From: Gammaproteobacteria bacterium
GTDB taxonomy: Bacteria; Pseudomonadota; Gammaproteobacteria; Chromatiales; Sedimenticolaceae
Length of the DNA: 19,427 nucleotides
Direction of reading: 5' to 3'
Assembly (NCBI GenBank): GCA_020445165.1
Contig: JAGRHE010000031.1
Location: forward strand, 1 to 19,427
The notes beneath the pieces were generated by a model. The model had not been told where the DNA came from. It saw only the letters and a list, made by a program, of their open reading frames with translations, and ran no database searches. How positions within the stretch are numbered: position 1 is the stretch's first letter; each line of letters opens with the position of its first letter. A program made the position numbers and the translations under genes. Shown here piece by piece: positions 8,640 to 15,061 of the stretch.

Positions 8640-10367
8640 ATGTCTGCCAGACTGGCCCGCCCGTTACTTGTCACGGGTCTGCTCGCCTTGTTGTTCGCCT
8701 GCAGCAGCGAGCGGGAAACCGATTCGCTGTTGCGCCACGTGCCGGCGCAAACGCCGTACGCCTTCGTCGTCGACCGGCGCCTGCCGGAGGGACTGCGTCA
8801 GCGCATGGCCGACTATTACGCGGCGCAGCTGGCGGCGCAGCGCCCGCTGTTCACGCGCATGCGCACACAGGTGGAACAACAACCCGGGCATGACGACATG
8901 GCACTGCGTGCACGGGTGATGTTCGACGTGCTGGACGCGCTGTTTGCCGAATTCGAGGGTCGCGACACGGCCGCCGCCCTGAGCGAACTCGGTTTCGAGC
9001 CGGTTACCCGGTCACTGTTGTTCGGCATTGGTCCGCTACCGGCACTGCGCGTCGAGATCCTGGATGCAGAGCGCTTTGGCGCCATGCTCGACCGGATCGA
9101 GCACCGTGCCGGTGTCCGTGCCCAACGTGGCGAGCTCGACGGCCAGTCCTATCGCCGGATCGACCTCGGTGCGGTCGATCTGGTCCTGGCCGTGACGCCA
9201 CAGCACATGGTATCGGGTTTGCTGGTCGATGCCCGCTTCGACGCTGATCTGCCGTTGCTGCTCGGTCACCGGCTGCCGTCCGACAGCCTGGCCGACAACG
9301 GCGACATGGCGCGCCTGGTCGAGCGGCACGGATTGAGCGGCTACGGCGAAGGATTCGTGCGAATCGACGAGCTGCTCGCGATCGCGCTCGGCCGGGGCAG
9401 CGAAGACTCGCGTGCGGTCATGCAGGCGCTGGGTGGCGATCCACTGAGCGTGAGCGCCGGTTGCGGCCGCCTGTTGCAATCGACAGTGGCAGCCATGCCG
9501 CGGCTCGCAATCGGCGTGAGTGCTGCAGACGACGAGCACATGGCGATGCGCGCGATCCTCGAGAGCACTCCCGCCGTGGCGAGCAGGCTGCAGAAGCTTG
9601 CAGCCCCGGTCCCGGGGCTGGGCAGCGCTTACGATGGCCTGTTCGCGTTCGGTGTCGGCCTGAACCTGCCGCAGCTGCGCAATGCAATCGATGGCCTGCT
9701 GCGGCATATCGCGGCCGAGGGGACGGAGTGCGAGTGGGTTGACCCGGAGCGGCTGCAGGCGATTACGCCACAGCTGAACATCGCGCTGGGCCCGATGACA
9801 GCGGGCATCAAGGGCTTCACGTTGCGGGTCGAGGACCTGGCGCTCGATCCTCAGACCCTGAGCGTGGCCGATGTCAGTGCAGGAATGATTGCGGCGGTCG
9901 ACGATCCGCGCGGAATCTTCGCCCTCGGTGCGATGTTCAATCCTGCCCTGGCCGCACTGCAGGTGCCGGATGATGGCCGCTTCGTCGACCTGCCCCAGGC
10001 ACCCATGCTGGCGGACCAGGCGCCCCCGATGCGGGTTGCGATCCGTGATCGTGCCCTGTTGCTGCTCGCCGGCGGTGCGTCGGACAAGCTGGCAGACGGC
10101 CTGCTTGCCGCCGTCGATGTGGCCACGCAGCCTGCGCCGCTGCTCGCGGTCGACTACGGCGTGCAACAGCTGGTGCAGCGCCTGGGCGATGTTTTCGATC
10201 AGACGGTGGAGCGCCTCGAGGCAGAAGGGGAGTCGGAGCTGGCCGTCGAGATGCGCGACCAGTTTGCATCGTTCCGTCTGCAGGCGCGCCTGTTCGAACG
10301 TCTGCGGCTGGCATTGCATGCCAATGAGCAGGGCCTGGTGATGGAGCAGGCGATGCGCCTGAAGTGA
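8640..10367 (+). CDS. Large lipoprotein of unknown function
   Basis: The 575-residue product starts with a lipoprotein signal peptide: basic MSARLAR, a hydrophobic core, and a lipobox LLFAC with lipidated Cys21. Ser at the next position suggests sorting to the outer membrane. The mature protein begins with a PAQTPYAFV segment of the kind seen in DUF3352-like periplasmic proteins; I regard that link as tentative. Two further cysteines, Cys275 (AGCGRLL) and Cys364 (TECEW), could form a disulfide. The rest is a mix of predicted strands and helices with no enzyme motif I recognise. ATG 8640 is preferred over ATG 8616 because GAGGAG (8626-8631) sits 8 nt before it and the lipoprotein signal starts there. 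It is probably cotranscribed with aroE and ends 27 bp from the convergent carbonic anhydrase gene. Confidence 0.75.
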   Translation: MSARLARPLLVTGLLALLFACSSERETDSLLRHVPAQTPYAFVVDRRLPEGLRQRMADYYAAQLAAQRPLFTRMRTQVEQQPGHDDMALRARVMFDVLDALFAEFEGRDTAAALSELGFEPVTRSLLFGIGPLPALRVEILDAERFGAMLDRIEHRAGVRAQRGELDGQSYRRIDLGAVDLVLAVTPQHMVSGLLVDARFDADLPLLLGHRLPSDSLADNGDMARLVERHGLSGYGEGFVRIDELLAIALGRGSEDSRAVMQALGGDPLSVSAGCGRLLQSTVAAMPRLAIGVSAADDEHMAMRAILESTPAVASRLQKLAAPVPGLGSAYDGLFAFGVGLNLPQLRNAIDGLLRHIAAEGTECEWVDPERLQAITPQLNIALGPMTAGIKGFTLRVEDLALDPQTLSVADVSAGMIAAVDDPRGIFALGAMFNPALAALQVPDDGRFVDLPQAPMLADQAPPMRVAIRDRALLLLAGGASDKLADGLLAAVDVATQPAPLLAVDYGVQQLVQRLGDVFDQTVERLEAEGESELAVEMRDQFASFRLQARLFERLRLALHANEQGLVMEQAMRLK

Positions 10368-10394
10368 GTGCCGTATATCTGCGCTCGACGCGGA

Positions 10395-10940
10395 TCAGCG
10401 CGGCTGCAGCGTGGCCCGGTGGCGTTGCGCCAACTCGACGTAATAGGCCGCCGAATAGGCGAAATAGGCGAGCTCACCCTGGTTGAGCGCGCGCACCTGA
10501 CGCGCCGGAGAACCGGTGTAGAGGTAACCCGACTGCAGCACCTTGCCCGGCGGCACCAGGCTGCCGGCGCCGACGATCACGTGCGGTTCGATCACCGTCT
10601 TGTCCATGATCACCGCGCCCATCCCGATCAGGCATTCGTCACCGATCTGGCAGCCATGCAGGATCGCCTTGTGGCCGACGGTGACCCGATCGCCCACGCT
10701 CAGCGGCGAGCCACCGGGCATGTAGGGTCCGTCATGACTGATATGCAGCACGCTGCCGTCCTGGATATTGCTGTCGCTGCCGATCCGGATGCTGTGGATA
10801 TCACCGCGCACGATGCTGCCCGGCCAGACACTGCTGCGCGTGCCGATGCGCACGTCGCCGATCACCAGGCAGGTCGGATCGAGCCAGGCATCGGGATCGA
10901 TCTGCGGCGTGCGTCCCTCGAATGAACGGATCGGATTCAT
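10395..10940 (-). CDS. Gamma-class carbonic anhydrase family protein (YrdA-like)
   Basis: The 181-residue protein is a left-handed parallel beta-helix of hexapeptide repeats, for example IGDVRIGTRSSVWPGSIV and VGAGSLVPPG. The three zinc histidines of gamma-carbonic anhydrases are in place: His66 in LHISHD, and His90 and His95 in VGHKAILHGC. A helical C-terminal tail (AYFAYSAAYYVELAQRHR) packs on the trimer, as in YrdA/CaiE-type proteins. Activity as a carbonic anhydrase is plausible, though many family members are untested. ATG 10940 is chosen because the family motif SFEGRTPQI lies right at the start; the open frame upstream is antisense to lemA and is not used. It diverges from lemA across 63 bp. 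The family is often found near aroE or prlC in Gammaproteobacteria, and both are in this window. Confidence 0.9.
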   Translation of the reverse strand: MNPIRSFEGRTPQIDPDAWLDPTCLVIGDVRIGTRSSVWPGSIVRGDIHSIRIGSDSNIQDGSVLHISHDGPYMPGGSPLSVGDRVTVGHKAILHGCQIGDECLIGMGAVIMDKTVIEPHVIVGAGSLVPPGKVLQSGYLYTGSPARQVRALNQGELAYFAYSAAYYVELAQRHRATLQPR

Positions 10941-10959
10941 GTCTCGGTGTCCTACTGCC

Positions 10960-10967
10960 GTTATAGT
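10960..10967. promoter_or_regulatory. Overlapping divergent -10 elements between the carbonic anhydrase gene and lemA
   Basis: GTTATAGT contains TATAGT on the plus strand (10962-10967, toward lemA) and TATAAC on the minus strand (10960-10965, toward the carbonic anhydrase). Each matches the -10 consensus at 5 of 6 positions. The gap is only 63 bp, so one near-symmetric site could serve both genes. The -35 sites are poor on both sides. Confidence 0.4.
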
Positions 10968-10990
10968 CGCGATACACGGTAGCAGGCATC

Positions 10991-11000
10991 GGGAGGTGGT
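10991..11000 (+). promoter_or_regulatory. Strong ribosome binding site of lemA
   Basis: GGGAGGTGGT ends 3 nt before the lemA ATG at 11004, with the GGAGGTG core about 5 nt away. It is one of the best Shine-Dalgarno matches in the window and fixes the lemA start. Confidence 0.8.
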
Positions 11001-11003
11001 GAA

Positions 11004-11576
11004 ATGGAAGTGAGCACGATGATCGTGGTCGGGATCCTGGTCGTGGTGATCCTGTACGCGATCGTGATCTACAACAGTCTGGTCGGGCTCAAGCACGCGG
11101 TCAGCCAGGCCTGGTCCAACATCGACGTGTTGCTCAAGCAACGCCACGATGAGCTGCCGAAGCTGGTCGAGACCTGCAAGGCGTACATGAAGCACGAGCG
11201 CGAGACCCTGGAGCAGGTGATGCGGGCGCGCAGCGCGGTCGCCAGTGCCCGCCAGGCACACGATGTCGGTGGCCTGGGTGCCGCCGAGGGTATGTTGCGC
11301 ATGGGCCTGGGTAACCTGTTCGCGGTCGCCGAGGCCTACCCCGATCTGAAGGCCAACGAGAGCTTCCGCCACCTGCAGGCACGTATCACCGGGCTGGAGA
11401 ACGACATCGCCGACCGGCGCGAGTATTACAACGCCTCGGTGAATGCCAACAACGTGCGGATCGAAGAGTTTCCGGACGTGATCATCGCGCGCCTGTTCGG
11501 CTTCAAGTCCGCCGAACTGCTGCAGTTCGAGGCCGCCGAGGTGGCCGACGTGAATCTCGGCGGCATGTTCAACTGA
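11004..11576 (+). CDS. LemA family protein
   Basis: This 190-residue protein has one N-terminal membrane segment (about 6-23, IVVGILVVVILYAIVIYN), then a long alpha-helical domain. LemA signatures are clear: YNSLVGLKHAVSQAWSNIDVLLKQRHDELPKLV early on, AYPDLKANESFRHLQARI in the middle, and ENDIADRREYYNASVNANN later, ending with the usual hydrophobic tail FGFKSAELLQFE. The family forms a helical bundle outside the inner membrane; its molecular role in bacteria is not settled. The gene is followed after 4 bp by the GIDE-domain membrane protein, so the two are almost certainly cotranscribed and probably act together. Confidence 0.93.
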   Translation: MEVSTMIVVGILVVVILYAIVIYNSLVGLKHAVSQAWSNIDVLLKQRHDELPKLVETCKAYMKHERETLEQVMRARSAVASARQAHDVGGLGAAEGMLRMGLGNLFAVAEAYPDLKANESFRHLQARITGLENDIADRREYYNASVNANNVRIEEFPDVIIARLFGFKSAELLQFEAAEVADVNLGGMFN

Positions 11577-11580
11577 GACC

Positions 11581-12537
11581 ATGTCGGGCTGGATCGAGCG
11601 TCTGGCGCAAGCGCCCGATGGGGCACTGTGGTTGGTCGGCCTGGTCGCCGTTGGCGGGGCCTGGTTCGGATTCACCGGTATGCGCCGCGTGCGCCAGATC
11701 GAGGACGTGCCGACCGCGCGCGTGCGCTCGGCACCGCAGGGTTATGTCGAGCTGATCGGCAAGGCCCGGGCGATGAGCGGCGAACCGGTCGTCGCGCCCT
11801 TTTCCAAGACGCCCTGCTGCTGGTACAGCTACCGTGTCGAACGTCGCAGTCGGCGTGGTTCGCGCCCGGTCGAAAGCGGTAGCAGCGATGCCATATTCCT
11901 GCTGCGTGACGAGAGCGGCGAATGCGTGATCGACCCCGAGGGTGCCGAGGTCACCAGTCGCCACAAGAGCAGCTGGTCCGATGATGGCAGCGGCTGGGGC
12001 GGGCATGGCGTACATGCCCGGCTGCCCAGCCTGGGTCCGGCGGCGGACCTGGCGGTTCAGGTCGGAGGCAGCGTGCTCGATGCCCTGGGCAGTGGTGTCG
12101 GCGAGTATCGTTACACCGAAAGCGTGATCCTGGACGGTGATCCGATCTATGCAATCGGTCGCTTCCGGACCCTGGGCGCGAATGCGCACGGTGGTGCCGT
12201 GGCCGAACGCACCGGGGCCATTCTGCGCGAATGGAAGCGCCAGCCGGACACTTTGCGTGAACGTTTCGACCGTAATCGCGACGGCCAGATCGACCAGGAC
12301 GAGTGGCAGCAGGCGCGCGCGGCGGCGACCCGGGAGGCGACCCGTGAGCAGGCGCACGAACAGCGGCGCGGGCCCTTGCACCTGCTGGAGCGGCCGGGAG
12401 ACGGTCGGTATTTCCTGCTTTCCAACCTCGAGGAGTTCGGCCTGCTGCGGCGCTATCGCTGGCGCATGCGGCTCGGCTTCCTGGCCTTTGCACTGGCCTT
12501 GGCGGCCACCGTCTGGATGCTGGCTGCGCGGCCCTGA
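11581..12537 (+). CDS. GIDE/BAM-domain membrane protein with an EF-hand loop
   Basis: The 318-residue product has TM1 at about 15-32 and TM2 at about 298-315. The region between resembles the GIDE (BAM, PF12483) domain of MUL1-like proteins: GYVELIGKARAMSGEPVVAPFSKTPCCWYSYRVE (54-87), FLLRDESGECVIDPEGAEV, and ESVILDGDPIYAIGRF (180-195). A perfect 12-residue EF-hand calcium loop follows: Asp230, Asn232, Asp234, Gly235, Ile237, Asp238 and Glu241. A basic, charged helix and a YFLLSN segment lead to TM2. There is no RING domain, so the frequent 'E3 ubiquitin ligase' label should not be taken literally. It sits 4 bp after lemA, a pairing seen in other bacteria. Function is unknown; calcium sensing at the membrane is an inference from the loop. 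Confidence 0.82.
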   Translation: MSGWIERLAQAPDGALWLVGLVAVGGAWFGFTGMRRVRQIEDVPTARVRSAPQGYVELIGKARAMSGEPVVAPFSKTPCCWYSYRVERRSRRGSRPVESGSSDAIFLLRDESGECVIDPEGAEVTSRHKSSWSDDGSGWGGHGVHARLPSLGPAADLAVQVGGSVLDALGSGVGEYRYTESVILDGDPIYAIGRFRTLGANAHGGAVAERTGAILREWKRQPDTLRERFDRNRDGQIDQDEWQQARAAATREATREQAHEQRRGPLHLLERPGDGRYFLLSNLEEFGLLRRYRWRMRLGFLAFALALAATVWMLAARP

Positions 12538-12702
12538 ACCGGGGTCGACCGGGATGACCGTCCAAATTCCCTGACATGTCCAGCGGCCGTCCGCAGGCGG
12601 CAATCGCGGGCACGAAAGTCTTGCCGGTTTCGGAAACACTTCAAAGATCAGTTCTCAAGTGTCGGCTAATATTGTCGGGTAATACACACAGGTGGCGCGT
12701 TC
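12538..12702. other. Intergenic region before the second c-di-GMP gene
   Basis: This 165 bp gap contains a perfect 6 bp dyad, ACACTT (12636-12641) and AAGTGT (12657-12662), whose half-sites are 21 bp apart centre to centre. TAATAT (12667-12672) and TAATAC (12680-12685) are possible -10 elements just downstream. An AGGTGG ribosome site (12690-12695) precedes the GTG start. The GC-rich folds near the left end lack T tracts, so no terminator is called after the GIDE gene. Confidence 0.4.
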
Positions 12703-14943
12703 GTGTTTGCCAGAAAGTCCGGAAATCCGCAGGTTGAGTTCGGCCACGCCGCGGAAGGCGCCGGGCGGCGTTTCGGCGACCAGGCACTGCAGGCGCTCAC
12801 GACGCTGGCCGGTATGGTGTCGGGGTCGGACGAACGCTTCTGCGCCGAGGCGCTTGCATCGTTGCTGCGCACGCTGGAGATGAGTCACGGCCTGATTGCG
12901 CTGACCGGCGAGGCAACCCGGAACCAGCTGACCACGGTCGCGTACATCATCGACGGCGAGCAGGCCCCCGAGTTCAGTTACAGCCTCAAAGGCGCCCCCT
13001 GTGCCGATGTCATGGAGCACGATCAGGTGTTCGTGGCCGCCGGATGCAGGGCAGCGTATCCCAAGTGCGACTGGTTGGTCGCCGAGGGTATCGAAGGTTA
13101 CGTCGGTAGCGTGCTGCGTACCGCGTCGGGCGAGGAGTTGGGCGTGTTAGTGATCGCCAGCCGGCGTCCGATCACCAAGGTTGGGGGCATCCGTGGCGTA
13201 ATGTCCGTGTATGCGGAACGCATCACCGGCGAACTGGCCCGACGACAGTCGACCAGTGACCTGCAGTTGCTGGCGAGCGTGTTCGAGCACAGCCCCCAGG
13301 GCATCATGATCACCGATGCCGAGCACCGCATCCGCAAGGTCAACCCGGCATTTACCCGGATCACCGGCTGGACCGAACAGGAGGCGATCGGCCGACGCGA
13401 CCGTATGCTCAGCGCCGGGCGCGACCCGATCGATCAGCACGAGGAGATCCGCGGTGCACTGGATGCCTCTGGGATCTGGAACGGCGAGTTGTGGAGCCGG
13501 CGCCGTGACGGCGAGGTGTTTCCGGAAGAGCGCACGGTGATCGCTGTGCGCGATGCACGCCGGCAGTTGCAGCATCACGTGAGCATCTTCAGCGATATCT
13601 CCGGTGAAAAGTTTGCCGCCGAGCGCATCCATCGATTGGCCCACTACGACGCAACCACCGAGCTGCCCAACCGTGTGCTGCTGCAGGATCGGCTGCTGCA
13701 CGCGATCAACCGTGCGACCCGAAGTGGCGGTCACCTGGCTTTGCTGTTCCTGGACCTCGATGGTTTCAAACAGATCAATGACACCTTGGGTCATGCCGCC
13801 GGTGATGAGGTGTTGCGCAAGGTCGGCGTGCGCCTGATGTCACGTTTGCGCAAGGTCGACGTGGTCGCCCGCCTGGGCGGCGACGAATTCGCCGTGGTGC
13901 TCGGCGACGTTGCCGCGCCCAGCGATGTCCAGGGGATATGCGATCAGTTGCTGGCCGTGGTCACCGAACCCTACGAACTCGATGGCCAGATCGGCAGTGT
14001 CACCACCAGCATCGGCATCGCGATGTTCCCGGAAGACGGCACCGATGTGCAGAGCCTGCTCAAGCATGCGGATGCGGCGATGTATCAGGCCAAGGCACAT
14101 GGCAAGAACCGCTACGCCTTTTACGAACCGGAGATGAACCGGCGTGCCGAGGAGCGTCTGCAACTGACCCAGGACCTGCGCCAGGCGTTCACCCGCAACG
14201 AGCTCACCCTGTGTTACCAGCCGCAGTACGACCTCGCCTCCGGGCGCCTGGTCGCGGTCGAGGCATTGACCCGGTGGCAGGACAGCAAGGGCGTCATGGT
14301 GCCGCCGACCCGTTTCATCCCGCTGGCCGAAGACAGTGGCCTGATCATCGAACTCGGCGCATGGGCACTGCAGGAGGCCTGTCGCCAGGCCCAGCTGTGG
14401 CGGGAGCAGGGACTCGATTTCGGTCGTATCTCGGTCAACGTCTCCGGCCGCCAGTTCCAGGACGAAGGCCTGCAGCTCGCCGTGACCGCGGCCCTGGCTT
14501 CGAGCGGATTGCCGGCCGAATGTCTCGAACTCGAGATCACCGAGCACTGGGTCATGGAGGGTCCGTTCCGTGCCGAAAAGCAACTGCGTACGCTGAGCGA
14601 GATGGGCGTGAGCCTGGTCATCGATGATTTCGGCCTGGCCAATTCGTCGATGGCCTACCTCAAGCGTTTTCCGGTGCACAAGCTCAAGATCGACCGTTCG
14701 TTCATTCGCGACATCCCCGCGGACAAAGAGGATGCCGCGATCGTCTCTGCGATCATCGCCATGGGTCACAGCCTCGGCTTGCGCGTCGTGGCCGAGGGTG
14801 TCGAGACTGCCGAGCAGAGTTCCTACCTGCGCGCGACCGGCTGCGACGAGGCCCAGGGCTACCTGTTTGGCCGCCCGGTGCCGAGCGATGCGCTGAACGT
14901 GCTGTTGCTGTACAGCCCGACGCTGTCGCCGTCACGCAGCTGA
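12703..14943 (+). CDS. Soluble GAF-PAS-GGDEF-EAL c-di-GMP turnover protein
   Basis: The 746-residue protein has no membrane segment. Order: GAF-like domain (about 25-178, with cysteines 100, 115 and 122 in GAPCADV and CRAAYPKC), PAS (185-305), GGDEF (310-475), EAL (485-740). GGDEF is intact at 392-396 and an inhibitory RxxD (Arg383-Asp386) lies five residues before it, so diguanylate cyclase activity with product feedback is likely. The EAL domain keeps Glu520, Asn579, Glu611, Asp641/Asp642, Lys662, Glu698 and Gln718. Loop 6, usually DDFGTGYSS, reads DDFGLANSS, which may lower or alter phosphodiesterase activity. The start is a GTG with AGGTGG 7 nt upstream. It appears to be transcribed alone, with a hairpin plus TTTT after the stop. 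Confidence 0.9.
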   Translation: MFARKSGNPQVEFGHAAEGAGRRFGDQALQALTTLAGMVSGSDERFCAEALASLLRTLEMSHGLIALTGEATRNQLTTVAYIIDGEQAPEFSYSLKGAPCADVMEHDQVFVAAGCRAAYPKCDWLVAEGIEGYVGSVLRTASGEELGVLVIASRRPITKVGGIRGVMSVYAERITGELARRQSTSDLQLLASVFEHSPQGIMITDAEHRIRKVNPAFTRITGWTEQEAIGRRDRMLSAGRDPIDQHEEIRGALDASGIWNGELWSRRRDGEVFPEERTVIAVRDARRQLQHHVSIFSDISGEKFAAERIHRLAHYDATTELPNRVLLQDRLLHAINRATRSGGHLALLFLDLDGFKQINDTLGHAAGDEVLRKVGVRLMSRLRKVDVVARLGGDEFAVVLGDVAAPSDVQGICDQLLAVVTEPYELDGQIGSVTTSIGIAMFPEDGTDVQSLLKHADAAMYQAKAHGKNRYAFYEPEMNRRAEERLQLTQDLRQAFTRNELTLCYQPQYDLASGRLVAVEALTRWQDSKGVMVPPTRFIPLAEDSGLIIELGAWALQEACRQAQLWREQGLDFGRISVNVSGRQFQDEGLQLAVTAALASSGLPAECLELEITEHWVMEGPFRAEKQLRTLSEMGVSLVIDDFGLANSSMAYLKRFPVHKLKIDRSFIRDIPADKEDAAIVSAIIAMGHSLGLRVVAEGVETAEQSSYLRATGCDEAQGYLFGRPVPSDALNVLLLYSPTLSPSRS

Positions 14944-14953
14944 ACCGGATACC

Positions 14954-14995
14954 CCGCAGGTGCATTCCGGCAATCACCAATAGCCCTGCGGTTTT
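14954..14995 (+). terminator. Hairpin with short T tract after the GAF-PAS-GGDEF-EAL gene
   Basis: CCGCAGG (14954-14960) pairs perfectly with CCTGCGG (14985-14991), followed directly by TTTT. The 24 nt between can fold into a smaller bulged stem (TG-ATT with AATCA around a CCGGC loop). It starts 10 bp past the stop codon. The long loop and only four T residues make this a moderate intrinsic terminator at best. Confidence 0.5.
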
Positions 14996-15061
14996 GATCG
15001 CTGTCGGCCGTCACCGTTCGTGTCAGAATCGGCGACATCGCTGTACGTCGAGATCATCACC

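Noticed and set aside
9036..10319. 427-codon open frame antisense to the lipoprotein gene
   Set aside because: Its translation is rich in Gln, Arg and His, typical of a reverse-strand shadow, with no sensible start context.
10941..11675. Upstream extension of the carbonic anhydrase frame
   Set aside because: The extra 245 residues are antisense to lemA and the start of the GIDE gene; the family N-terminus begins at 10940.
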